64,000 nucleotides of DNA from Bacillota bacterium (GTDB taxonomy: Bacteria; Bacteroidota; Bacteroidia; Bacteroidales; Bacteroidaceae). This document shows, piece by piece, positions 26,662-35,385 of this stretch. Each line of letters begins with the position of its first letter. Position 1 is the first letter of the stretch. Location of the stretch: assembly GCA_023664625.1 (NCBI GenBank), contig JAMPFD010000013.1, positions 1 to 64,000 of the forward strand. Direction: 5' to 3'. The notes under the pieces are model-generated. The model did not search any database. It saw only the letters and a program-made list of their open reading frames with translations, and had not been told where the DNA came from. The translations under genes were made by a program, and so were the position numbers.

Positions 26662-27405
26662 TTATTCATCAAGGAACTCAACTTCCTTGCAGGCGTATGT
26701 CCTGAGCATGCCGTCATCGTCCCTGAGGTTGATATGTCCTGTAGGATCGACTGAGATGAAGCGAGCCATGAAAGTGCCGTTAATGTCGCAGTACTTATGG
26801 TATCCGCGGCTTCTGTACAGGGACTGCTCATATTCGGCAAGGATAAAGTCATACTGCTTATGTTCTATTCTGTAGAGGTACTCGTGGAGGTTATGGATGA
26901 TGTCATGGAGCAGGACTTCACGGTTTGTCTTGCGGTGTATGATATGGATGAGCGAGAGCGGGTGTTTCTCCACAGTTGTGAACTGTTCCTGATTGACATT
27001 GATGCCTACGCCCATGATACAGTCTTTTACCATGCCCCCGGAGAGGGTGCACTCAATGAGTATTCCGCCCATTTTGTGGCCATGCCAATAGATGTCATTA
27101 GGCCATTTGATCTGTATGTCCCCAACGATATGGTGGAGAGTGTCCTTTACAGCGAGAGCTATTGCCATCGAGAGGATGAACTGCCTGTTGGCAGGAACGG
27201 TGGTGGGATGGGAGAGCACGCTGAACAAAAGGTTCTTTCCTGCCTCGCTTTCCCACATGCTCTTGCCTTGCCCTTTGCCGGCAGTCTGGTACTCGGTTTT
27301 GACAACTGTCATCTCCTTTCCTTTCTCGTTGGAATACTTACGTAGGTAGTTGTTGGTGGAATCCGTCTCCTTGAGATGGATATATTTGACAGAAGAGCTC
27401 AGCAT
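26662..27405 (-). CDS. birA: biotin-[acetyl-CoA-carboxylase] ligase
   Basis: 247 residues, catalytic domain only, without the N-terminal repressor HTH of E. coli BirA. 'KTEYQTAGKGQGKSMWESEA' is the biotinyl-AMP loop (GRGRxGR equivalent, here GKGQGK), 'IQIKWPNDIYWHGHKMGGIL' holds the catalytic Lys region, and 'MGVGINVNQ' follows. It attaches biotin to carboxylase carrier proteins. The departure of the loop from the usual arginines to GKGQGK is a minor oddity. It is followed by pyrH after the hairpin cluster. Confidence 0.93.
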   Translation of the reverse strand: MLSSSVKYIHLKETDSTNNYLRKYSNEKGKEMTVVKTEYQTAGKGQGKSMWESEAGKNLLFSVLSHPTTVPANRQFILSMAIALAVKDTLHHIVGDIQIKWPNDIYWHGHKMGGILIECTLSGGMVKDCIMGVGINVNQEQFTTVEKHPLSLIHIIHRKTNREVLLHDIIHNLHEYLYRIEHKQYDFILAEYEQSLYRSRGYHKYCDINGTFMARFISVDPTGHINLRDDDGMLRTYACKEVEFLDE

Positions 27406-27546
27406 AGTGTTAAAGTTTTTAAGGTGTTTTCGAGATTATGTGATTTTCATAAGTGGCTGTTGAAAAGTAGTTTGGTAAGAAAATATTCCATTATAAATAG
27501 TTTTCAATAGTTACTTGTCATGCCCGTTGGACAGTCTTTGGGTGTA

Positions 27547-27957
27547 TCAGAAAGATACTGTGCGTGTGCCGTCGGGATTTTCCTCTATGGTGATGCGCAA
27601 AGCATCTTCGGGAAGGATGTCTTCAATGAGTTCCGGCCATTCCATGATGCAGAGACAGCCACTGTAGAAGTAGTCCTCATAGCCCATGTCGTAAACTTCC
27701 TCGAGTTTCTTTATGCGGTAGAAATCGAAATGGAAAATCGGCTCTCCGTTGCCGTCGGTATATTCATTGACTATGGCGAACGTAGGGGAGGTTATGACAT
27801 CTTCCACTCCGAGCTCTTCGCAGACGGCTTTTGTGAAGGTTGTCTTTCCGGCTCCCATCTTGCCGTAGAAAGCAAGGACACGGTGCTCGCCGATGCTGTT
27901 GATAAATTCACGTGCCGTATCGTGGATTGTATCGATGCTTTTTATTGTAAGATTCAT
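27547..27957 (-). CDS. tsaE: tRNA threonylcarbamoyladenosine biosynthesis ATPase TsaE
   Basis: 136 residues. Walker A 'FYGKMGAGKTTFTKAVCEEL', 'DVITSPTFAIVNEY' (switch region), 'IFHFDFYRI' and 'IMEWPELIEDILPEDAL' are diagnostic for TsaE/YjeE. It works with TsaB and TsaD to make t6A37 on ANN-decoding tRNAs. It lies just downstream of the phospholipase-D-type gene (12-base gap), so the two may be cotranscribed. Confidence 0.95.
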   Translation of the reverse strand: MNLTIKSIDTIHDTAREFINSIGEHRVLAFYGKMGAGKTTFTKAVCEELGVEDVITSPTFAIVNEYTDGNGEPIFHFDFYRIKKLEEVYDMGYEDYFYSGCLCIMEWPELIEDILPEDALRITIEENPDGTRTVSF

Positions 27958-27969
27958 AATATAAGGTTT

Positions 27970-29229
27970 TTATAGTAAAGGACTCAGCAGATGGGCGAAC
28001 CATCCGCGGAATCTTTGCCATGGGGTTCTCCATTTTTTATATACCCCTTTTGTCAACCGGAAGGATTCTTTTTTGTCGCTGTCAAACATGTCGGAGAGCT
28101 GTTTTGTGATACTCTTGTCAATGATGGCGACATTCTCTTCATAATCGCATTTCAGACTGCGGGCGTCAAGGTTCGTGGAACCTACGGTGCAGAATTCTCC
28201 GTCAACCATAATGATTTTAGTATGATGGAATCCTGGTTGATAGACCCATACCTGACATCCTTTTTTCTGAAGTTTGTTGACATTATAGAATACGCAGTCA
28301 GGTGTCAGCGGTATGTCGCTTGGCTCCGCAACCATGATTTGTACCACGACACCTCTCTTCACAGCCCTTAGTATGGCTTTCCTGATTTTTGGAATAAGGG
28401 TGAAGTAGGGGTTTATGAGGCGTATCGTGTCCTGCGCTGCGTCCATGGAGTGCAGATAAAACTGCCGCACGGCTTTCGGTGACAGGTGCGGTTCGCGGTT
28501 TACAATGCCGCACATCATGTCGCCTTTCAGGGCAATGCCGCCGTCAGAATATTCTCTTTTCGTGGCATTGAAGTATTTCCTGTCGACAATAATCTCGCCG
28601 GTGACCTTATGCCATGCACGGAGGAATATTTTCTGCAGTGTGTTGACTTCAGAGCCTACGAGACGACAGTGCATATCTCTCCATGCACCTACGACTGGAG
28701 TGCCTTTTATGTAATAATCGGCTACATTCATGCCGCCGGTATAGGCTATTTCACCGTCAATGACGACAATCTTGCGGTGGTCTCTGCCGAAGATATGGTT
28801 CAGCCATGGGAACTTTATAGGGTCGAATTCATAAATTTGTATTCCACGCTCACGTAGTTTTTTTACATGCTCGCTTTTCAGCGGCTGATTATTGGAGGAG
28901 TTTCCGAATGCGTCATAAAGTGCCCGTATCTCTACGCCTTCCTTTGCCTTTTCTGCCAGAATGTCAAAGAGAAGCATTGCGATGGAGTCATTGCGGAAGT
29001 TAAAGTATTCGAGATGGACGGATTGTCTGGCGTTCCGGATTGCCTCAAACATGTCGTCAAACTTCTCCTGTCCTGTCATCAGCAGTTTTACATCATTGTC
29101 GTGGGTGAAGGTTATGCCCTCCTTACGCAGTTCGCTGACGACGATGCTGTCGGATGTGATGTCTGTGTCGTCGGCATACAGTGCCAGCGAGGAAATGCAT
29201 ATGAGTAAGATTGAAACAAAATATCTCAT
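27970..29229 (-). CDS. phospholipase-D-type (cardiolipin synthase-like) protein
   Basis: 419 residues with a signal-like N-terminus (MRYFVSILLICISSLALYAD). Two HKD motifs are present: 'DHRKIVVIDGEIAYTGGMNV' and 'HHTKIIMVDGEFCTVGSTNL', each with the downstream Gly-Gly or Ser-Asn pattern. This fits the cardiolipin synthase branch, though most cardiolipin synthases begin with two membrane helices, whereas this one has a single cleavable-looking segment; it may be periplasmic. Its start overlaps the stop of the MscS gene upstream by 4 bases (ATGA), so they share a transcript. Confidence 0.82.
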   Translation of the reverse strand: MRYFVSILLICISSLALYADDTDITSDSIVVSELRKEGITFTHDNDVKLLMTGQEKFDDMFEAIRNARQSVHLEYFNFRNDSIAMLLFDILAEKAKEGVEIRALYDAFGNSSNNQPLKSEHVKKLRERGIQIYEFDPIKFPWLNHIFGRDHRKIVVIDGEIAYTGGMNVADYYIKGTPVVGAWRDMHCRLVGSEVNTLQKIFLRAWHKVTGEIIVDRKYFNATKREYSDGGIALKGDMMCGIVNREPHLSPKAVRQFYLHSMDAAQDTIRLINPYFTLIPKIRKAILRAVKRGVVVQIMVAEPSDIPLTPDCVFYNVNKLQKKGCQVWVYQPGFHHTKIIMVDGEFCTVGSTNLDARSLKCDYEENVAIIDKSITKQLSDMFDSDKKESFRLTKGVYKKWRTPWQRFRGWFAHLLSPLL

Positions 29230-31592
29230 TCTGTAGGAATAATATGGATATCGCGTTGTGGGAACGGTATCTCGATGTTGTTCTTGTTAAGGGTATTGTA
29301 AACACATTCAAGGATTGTACAGCTGTCTGCTGCTGCAGTCTGAGCGTGAACCCAGCTGACAATTTTCAGTGTCACGCAGCTGTCGGACAGTTCTTTGAGC
29401 AATACGCTGACGGTATGGCCGTTGGTCTTGTCAACGCACGGAAGTGCCGAAACAGCTTCGACAATGAGTTTTCGGGCAAGTTCAACGCTTGTGCCATAGG
29501 CAATGCCTGCTTCTACCACAGAGACTTCGAATCCATGATTATGGGTGAGGTTCTTGTAGTTTTTCGTGAACAGTTGTGAGTTGGTGAAGGCTATGACTGA
29601 GCCGTCGACGGCTTCAATCATTGTGGAGGTATAGGAGATGCTCTTTACCTTTCCACGTGTTCCGTCGCAGACGATGAGGTCACCGATACGTATGCGTCCG
29701 GCCATGAGGGATATGCCGTAATAGATATTCTCGATGATGTCCTTGGATGCGAAGCCTATACCTGTGGAGAAGCCTCCTGAAATGACAACAATCCATTCGT
29801 TGGAGACATGGAAAATGGCGAGGGAGATGAGAAACCATGCACCGAGGATGAATACCTGAATTACGTTTACGACCATCACGGAGCGGCTCTCTGCATTCAG
29901 GCGGTCTATCTTGTCGTAATGGTAGCGTACCAGGGACTTCATCATAAAGTTGAGGTAGCTGAAGGCAAACCACAGGATTATGACGATGGAGATACTGTTG
30001 AGGGATACAACGAAATTTTCGGAGTTGATGAATTTCTCAAGGAATATCTTCCGTGTCATGTCTGTGAGGTTGAACACCTCGGCTGCCCAATAGATGCTGA
30101 GCAGGAATGAGGCCACGGCTGCTGTAGGCGTTATGACCTTAGTGAAGAAATAGTAGAACCATGTCTTTGTTATCGGCATGGTGCCTATATCCTTACGTTT
30201 CGCGAATCCTGAGTACCAGTCGCGCAGGCAGGTGATGGAAAGTACGCATGTCAGCTGCATTATCCACCAGATGAGTATCTGCACGGACATCAGTGTGTAG
30301 CCTATCCATGAGCAGAAGACTGATATGATGAAGACCGTCTGTGAGATAAGCGCAAAATAGCTGTCGTTTTTTTGAACGAGCTTGCGATATCTGTGTATCG
30401 TATATCCTTGCCATACCATGCAGGCAAGGAGCAGCGGCGGGAGAAACAGGTTTACGAGGTCATTCGGAATCAGCACTATGCGGAATGCGATGACAATGAA
30501 TCCCATAAACAGCAATGGGAGGTAGATGAAGAATGTCTTCATCGTGCGCTCGCTCTCTACCCTGATGAGGATAGAGATGAGGATTACGCTCATGAGCCAT
30601 GCGAACTGTGTCAGCAGATTGCTTGCCATGAGAATGAAGTTCTGCTCCATCACCGCACTGACTATATTCAGGATCACGGCGAAGGTTACGACTGTTGTCG
30701 TCATTATGATGCAGGCGCGTTTTGCAAAGAACTTCTTCTTGATATTCTCATTGAACAATCCTCTGTGCATGAGGCGTGTTACAATGAGTCTCATCACTAT
30801 CTGATTGAGTATGACGGCAATAATACCGTAGATTACGATGGCTCCGAAAAGGAATCCGATGACTCCCGCATCCCATTGTGAGCGTACTTTCTTGTCTGTG
30901 GTGTATTTATCTTCGACAGTAAGTTTTGTGCTTGAAATATGGGTGCCGAGATTCTTTATGATTGTAAGGTAGTTCTCGTCTCCGTTCCTGAAGATGTTGT
31001 TCTGAATGTCACTGTAGCGCTTTTGGGCATAATCATTGAGATTCTTCAGATGTGTCTCGGACATCTGGTAATATCTCATGTACTCTTGCAGGGTCTGTGA
31101 GTTCTCAAGTACCATACGGCGTATGTTGACGGCAAGCGTAAGACATACGTTGCGGTCAATTTTCCCTCTTTCGTCAAGCATCATTACAGGCATTGTCGAG
31201 AGGCTTTGGATGAGGGAGTCATAGCGTGCCACTTCCACATTGGATTTTTTTACCCATTGGCGGAATGGCAGGACGTCGTTGTGGAATTTATTGTATTGGT
31301 CAGTAGCTTCGTGGCAGGCATAGGTAAGGTCAAATACGAAATCCGGTTTTTGAGAATAGAGCATCAGGGCATTCTGATTGGCACGGCTCATTGTCTCTAC
31401 AATCTGTGTCCTCATCTTGTCACTGATCTCTGTCAGACGTTTCTGCTCCTCTCCAAGGTCGTTGTGAGCCTTTTCAAGTTCGCTTCGCAGAATAGAAAGT
31501 GTCTGTGTGAGGTCTTTTTCTTTGAGGACAGCACCGGAGGGCAGTGCCATTGCCGTCAATATTGTTATCAGTATGAAGAAACGTATTTTCAT
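29226..31592 (-). CDS. large MscS-family mechanosensitive channel
   Basis: 788 residues. A signal peptide (MKIRFFILITILTAMALPSG) is followed by a 200-residue periplasmic coiled-coil region, about ten membrane segments (residues 230-620), and the MscS core: 'GGFSTGIGFASKDIIENIYY' (pore helix and TM3), 'IRIGDLIVCDGTRGKVKSIS' (beta domain) and a C-terminal alpha/beta domain. It resembles the long MscK/MscM-type channels that release solutes on hypo-osmotic shock. A -7 box lies at 31690-31697. The phospholipase-D-type gene is coupled downstream. Confidence 0.88.
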   Translation of the reverse strand: MKIRFFILITILTAMALPSGAVLKEKDLTQTLSILRSELEKAHNDLGEEQKRLTEISDKMRTQIVETMSRANQNALMLYSQKPDFVFDLTYACHEATDQYNKFHNDVLPFRQWVKKSNVEVARYDSLIQSLSTMPVMMLDERGKIDRNVCLTLAVNIRRMVLENSQTLQEYMRYYQMSETHLKNLNDYAQKRYSDIQNNIFRNGDENYLTIIKNLGTHISSTKLTVEDKYTTDKKVRSQWDAGVIGFLFGAIVIYGIIAVILNQIVMRLIVTRLMHRGLFNENIKKKFFAKRACIIMTTTVVTFAVILNIVSAVMEQNFILMASNLLTQFAWLMSVILISILIRVESERTMKTFFIYLPLLFMGFIVIAFRIVLIPNDLVNLFLPPLLLACMVWQGYTIHRYRKLVQKNDSYFALISQTVFIISVFCSWIGYTLMSVQILIWWIMQLTCVLSITCLRDWYSGFAKRKDIGTMPITKTWFYYFFTKVITPTAAVASFLLSIYWAAEVFNLTDMTRKIFLEKFINSENFVVSLNSISIVIILWFAFSYLNFMMKSLVRYHYDKIDRLNAESRSVMVVNVIQVFILGAWFLISLAIFHVSNEWIVVISGGFSTGIGFASKDIIENIYYGISLMAGRIRIGDLIVCDGTRGKVKSISYTSTMIEAVDGSVIAFTNSQLFTKNYKNLTHNHGFEVSVVEAGIAYGTSVELARKLIVEAVSALPCVDKTNGHTVSVLLKELSDSCVTLKIVSWVHAQTAAADSCTILECVYNTLNKNNIEIPFPQRDIHIIPTE

Positions 31593-31689
31593 GTCTTTTA
31601 TTTGCCTTTGATGTCTTTGTGTATTTCCTGTTATATTGTGTTGTCGGTTGTTATATGTAACTAAAATAGTTTAACATCTGAATATTTTG

Positions 31690-31697
31690 CAAAGTTA
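31690..31697 (-). promoter_or_regulatory. -7 box for the MscS operon
   Basis: TAACTTTG on the minus strand, about 100 bases upstream of the MscS ATG. A divergent plus-strand box (TATTTTTG, 31742-31749) lies 45 bases away. Confidence 0.5.
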
Positions 31698-31741
31698 CAA
31701 AAAAATATTTGTAATCTATTGTGACTTATATGGATTTTTTT

Positions 31742-31749
31742 GTATTTTT
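31742..31749 (+). promoter_or_regulatory. -7 box for the BadF-type kinase gene
   Basis: TATTTTTG matches TAnnTTTG and lies 36 bases before the ATG at 31785. Confidence 0.45.
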
Positions 31750-31784
31750 GCAGAAATAACGATGGTAAAATCTATAAACGAAGA

Positions 31785-32594
31785 ATGATATTATTGGCAG
31801 ATGGCGGCAGCACCAAAGTAGAGTGGGTGCTGCGTGATGGAAAAGACTGTGTTGACAGATGTACGACTGTGGGGTTAAATCCTGTTCATGTGTCTGAGCA
31901 GGATATAGTGTCTGTTCTTCAGGCATTGCTTTCGGAGCATCCTTTCATGAGGGATGTCATGGCTGTGGAATTTTATGGCAGTGGTTGCATCCCTTCTGTG
32001 GTGCCAAAAATGGAGAGGTGTCTGATGAGCGTCTTTGGTGATGATGCTGACATAATTGTCGGCAGTGATATCATAGGTGCGGCAAAAGCTGTTTGTGGAA
32101 GTAATGAGGGCATCGCATGCATTTTGGGAACGGGGGCAAATTCTTGTCTTTGGAATGGCCGGAAGATTGTTTCCCAAACACCTGCGTTGGGCTATGTACT
32201 TGGAGACGAAGGCTCCGGTGCCGTGCTTGGCAAATTATTTCTGAATGCTTTGTACAAGAATCCTTTGTTGGTTGATTTACGGGCTGAATTTGAGAGGGAG
32301 TTCCGTATTGATATGATGGGTGTGATAGAGAGAGTTTATCGTCAGCCTCTTCCTAACAGATGGCTTGCCTCGTTGTCTCCGTTTATCCATAACCATATGG
32401 ATAACAGCTTTGTAGAGAATGTCGTAATAGAGAGTCTTTCAGCTTTCTTTGAAAAAAACATTCTGCCATATAATCGTCCTGATTTATCTGTCTCTTTTGT
32501 CGGGAGTATTGCATTCCATTATGAGCAACAGTTACGTTATGTTGCGGAGAAGTATGACATGAGGATTGGTAGGGTGTTAAAGACTCCTCTATAG
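31785..32594 (+). CDS. BadF/BadG/BcrA-type ATPase, N-acetylglucosamine kinase-like
   Basis: 269 residues from the ATG at 31785 (MILLADGGSTKVEWVLRDGK). ASKHA fold: phosphate-1 motif 'LADGGSTKVEWVL', 'GSDIIGAAKAVCG', 'IACILGTGANSCLWNG' (phosphate-2) and 'LGYVLGDEGSGAVLGK', all as in bacterial GlcNAc-kinase-like proteins of Bacteroidetes. The substrate is probably an amino sugar but is not proven by the sequence. The protein stops at 'RIGRVLKTPL', where relatives as I recall them run several residues further; a TAG ends it. The frame from further upstream has no ATG and is not used. Confidence 0.8.
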   Translation: MILLADGGSTKVEWVLRDGKDCVDRCTTVGLNPVHVSEQDIVSVLQALLSEHPFMRDVMAVEFYGSGCIPSVVPKMERCLMSVFGDDADIIVGSDIIGAAKAVCGSNEGIACILGTGANSCLWNGRKIVSQTPALGYVLGDEGSGAVLGKLFLNALYKNPLLVDLRAEFEREFRIDMMGVIERVYRQPLPNRWLASLSPFIHNHMDNSFVENVVIESLSAFFEKNILPYNRPDLSVSFVGSIAFHYEQQLRYVAEKYDMRIGRVLKTPL

Positions 32595-32687
32595 TATATG
32601 GTATCTATGGTGTGGTTAGTAGAATAATGTTACAGTATAGTTTTACTGCATATATTCGTGAAAGACTTTATGTCAGAATATAATGAA

Positions 32688-32726
32688 AAAGTCCACAATG
32701 TCTTGTAGGCAGGCATTGTGGACTTT
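32688..32726. terminator. bidirectional terminator between the BadF kinase and rpiB
   Basis: AAAGTCCACAATG (32688-32700) pairs perfectly with CATTGTGGACTTT (32714-32726) around 13 bases, with A-rich DNA on the left and T-rich DNA on the right. Confidence 0.7.
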
Positions 32727-32801
32727 ACTTATGTGTTCAATGTGATGTCCTCACCGTTTTTTCTCCATATAGAATGAGGCAGATCTCGGTTGGTGAGAGG
32801 A

Positions 32802-33263
32802 TTACTTCTCAAATACGAGCTTGAATTTGCCGGAGATCTTTTCTACACGGCGCTGATGGCGGCCTGCTTCAAAATTGGTTTTGAAGAATGTATCAAGAAT
32901 CTTCTCTGCTTCACTGTTATTGAGGAAACGTCCCGGTAGTACAATTACATTTGCGTCATTGTGCTGACGGCACAATCCCGCAACTTCCGGACACCAAGCG
33001 AGACCTGCGCGCACAGCCTGATGTTTGTTGAGTGCGATAGCCATGCCTTCACCAGAACCGCAGATGCCGATGCCGACATTGCAGATTCCATCCTCAATGC
33101 CTTCAGCGAGGGCGTGGGCATAGTCAGGGTAGTCAACACTTGTATCGCTCCAGCAGCCGTAGTCCTGTACAGGATAGCCTTTTTCTTCGAGATACTGCTC
33201 AACGAATTTCTTCAATGGGTAGCCGGCATGGTCGCTTGCGAGTCCTACTTTCTTAATTTCCAT
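32802..33263 (-). CDS. rpiB: ribose-5-phosphate isomerase B
   Basis: 153 residues. 'GLASDHAGYPLKKFVEQYL' at the N-terminus, 'VGIGICGSGEGMAIALNKH' (catalytic Cys and anion hole) and 'NDANVIVLPGRFLN' are RpiB/LacAB family motifs. It interconverts ribose-5-P and ribulose-5-P. Last gene of the arabinose locus, 73 bases after transketolase; a GC-rich hairpin (33293-33317) sits in that gap. Confidence 0.93.
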   Translation of the reverse strand: MEIKKVGLASDHAGYPLKKFVEQYLEEKGYPVQDYGCWSDTSVDYPDYAHALAEGIEDGICNVGIGICGSGEGMAIALNKHQAVRAGLAWCPEVAGLCRQHNDANVIVLPGRFLNNSEAEKILDTFFKTNFEAGRHQRRVEKISGKFKLVFEK

Positions 33264-33292
33264 AGTTGTAAGTATTTAGTATTAGGGGATGT

Positions 33293-33317
33293 GCTCTGAG
33301 GCGCATGGCCTCAGAGC
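33293..33317. other. hairpin in the tkt-rpiB gap
   Basis: GCTCTGAGGC and GCCTCAGAGC form a perfect 10-bp stem with a 5-base loop. There is no T run on the minus strand, so it may stabilise or process the transcript rather than end it. Confidence 0.5.
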
Positions 33318-33336
33318 GCGGAATTGTTTGTGGATT

Positions 33337-35361
33337 TTAAAGAATGGCTTTTACCTGGTTGTAGACATTCTCTGCTGTATATCCGAGTTTTTCGTCAAGT
33401 ACCTTGTAAGGGGCTGAGAAACCGAAGCTGTTAAGACCCCATACTGTTGATTTCGGGTCGGCACCAATGAGGAACGCCTGAAGATTAACAGGGAGACCGG
33501 CTGTCAGGCCGAATACCTTTGCACCTGCCGGAACAACGGACTGCTGATATTCCATTGGCTGTGAACGGAAGACACCCTCAGAAGGAACACTGACGATACG
33601 GCACTTGATTCCATCTTTACGGAGCAGTTCTGCACCGCTGATGAGTGTTGAGACCTCAGAGCCTGATGCGACCATTACAACATCAGGGTTCTCATCTGAA
33701 CCTTTAACGATATATGCGCCCTTGCGAGCCTGCTCGTAGTCATTGCCTTCTGGTAGGTCATTGATATTCTGGCGTGAGAAGATGAGTGCTGTCGGAGTTT
33801 CTGTGTTCTCCATTGCCATTGCCCATGCTACTGTAGTCTCTTTTGCCTCTGCCGGACGGAGGACAAGTACTGAGTTTTTGCCGGCGTGGTTCTTTAGTTT
33901 CTCCATGAGACGTATCTGTGCTTCCTGCTCTACAGGCTCATGAGTCGGGCCATCCTCACCTACGCGGAATGCGTCGTGTGTCCAAATGAACTTGACAGGA
34001 AGCTGCATGAGGGCTGCCATACGTACTGCAGGTTTCATGTAGTCTGAGAACACGAAGAATGTTCCGCAAGCCGGAATGACACCGCCATGGAGGGACATGC
34101 CGATGCAGCAGCATGCCATGGTGAGCTCAGCTACGCCAGCCTGGAAGAATGCTCCGGAGAAATCGTCCTTTGTAAGTGCCTGTGTCTTTTTAAGGAATCC
34201 GTCGGTCTTGTCCGAGTTGGAGAGGTCTGCGGAAGCGCAAATCATGTTTGGCACTTGCTCTGCGAGTGCAGAGAGGCAAGCCGCTGATGCTGAACGTGTG
34301 GAGTCATTGGCTTTCTGGCAGACCTTTGTCCAGTCAATTTGCGGAGCTTTGTTTGAGAACCAGTCATCCTGTTGTTTTGCTTTCTCAGGATTGGCTTCTG
34401 CCCATGCTTTCTCTTCTGCATAACGCTCTGTTACGATTGCTTTGAGTTCTTCTGTGCGTGCAGCATACATTTCCTGTACTTCAGGGAAGATTACGAATGG
34501 ATTTTCTGGGTCTCCGCCGAGATTTTTGATAGTATTGATGTAGGCATCTCCGCCGAGAGGAGCTCCGTGGGTTTTGCAGTTTGACTCATAAGATGTGCCG
34601 TCAGCTTTCAGGGCACCCTTGCCCATGATGCATTTGCCGATTATGAGAGTAGGTTTCCCTTCGACTTTCTTTGCTGTCTCAATAGCTTTGCGAATCTGGT
34701 CAATATCATTGCCGTTGATTTCTATTACCTCCCAACCGAATGCCTTGTACTTTGCAGCTGTATCCTCACACATTACTTCCTTTGTTTCTGTGGAGAGCTG
34801 TATGTCGTTGGAGTCATAGAACATGATGAGGTTATCCAGGCCAAGAACGGCTGCTATACGTGCACCGCCCTGTGATATTTCTTCCTGAATGCCTCCGTCA
34901 GAGATATAGGCGTAGATAGTCTCTTTCTTGAAAGTAGGATTGCCTGTGTGCTCAGCAAGGAACTTTGCAGCAATGGCTGCGCCGATGGCAAACACATGAC
35001 CTTGTCCGAGTGGACCGGAGGTGTTCTCTACACCACGGGCAATCTCAAACTCCGGGTGTCCTGTTGTAGGAGAGCCCCACTGACGGAGCTGTGCGAGTTC
35101 GTCAAGAGTGTATTTTCCTGTCAGGGCAAGTTGTGAATATAGCATTGGTGCCATGTGGCCAGGGTCGAGGAAGAAACGGTCACGGCCAACCCACTCAGGG
35201 TTCTGTGGGTCATAGTTCAGGTATTCTGAATAGAGAACATTTATAAAGTCTGCGCCGCCCATGGCTCCTCCCGGGTGACCGGATTTTGCTTTTTCTACCA
35301 TAGATGCTGCAAGAATACGGATATTATCAGCAGCAAGTTTCATTGTCTTGTTGTCGTTCAT
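33337..35361 (-). CDS. tkt: transketolase
   Basis: 674 residues. 'AKSGHPGGAMGGADFINVLY', 'FFLDPGHMAPMLYSQLAL', 'TSGPLGQGH', the thiamine-diphosphate motif 'YISDGGIQEEISQGGA...NDIQLS', 'WTHDAFRVGEDGPTHEPVEQ' and 'VMVASGSEVS' are all transketolase features. It moves two-carbon units between pentose and triose phosphates. Placed 25 bases downstream of the FGGY kinase, it channels the xylulose-5-P made from arabinose. The GDG of the cofactor motif reads SDG here, a mild variation. Confidence 0.96.
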   Translation of the reverse strand: MNDNKTMKLAADNIRILAASMVEKAKSGHPGGAMGGADFINVLYSEYLNYDPQNPEWVGRDRFFLDPGHMAPMLYSQLALTGKYTLDELAQLRQWGSPTTGHPEFEIARGVENTSGPLGQGHVFAIGAAIAAKFLAEHTGNPTFKKETIYAYISDGGIQEEISQGGARIAAVLGLDNLIMFYDSNDIQLSTETKEVMCEDTAAKYKAFGWEVIEINGNDIDQIRKAIETAKKVEGKPTLIIGKCIMGKGALKADGTSYESNCKTHGAPLGGDAYINTIKNLGGDPENPFVIFPEVQEMYAARTEELKAIVTERYAEEKAWAEANPEKAKQQDDWFSNKAPQIDWTKVCQKANDSTRSASAACLSALAEQVPNMICASADLSNSDKTDGFLKKTQALTKDDFSGAFFQAGVAELTMACCCIGMSLHGGVIPACGTFFVFSDYMKPAVRMAALMQLPVKFIWTHDAFRVGEDGPTHEPVEQEAQIRLMEKLKNHAGKNSVLVLRPAEAKETTVAWAMAMENTETPTALIFSRQNINDLPEGNDYEQARKGAYIVKGSDENPDVVMVASGSEVSTLISGAELLRKDGIKCRIVSVPSEGVFRSQPMEYQQSVVPAGAKVFGLTAGLPVNLQAFLIGADPKSTVWGLNSFGFSAPYKVLDEKLGYTAENVYNQVKAIL

Positions 35362-35385
35362 GGTTTTATTTTCCTTTTTATATGA

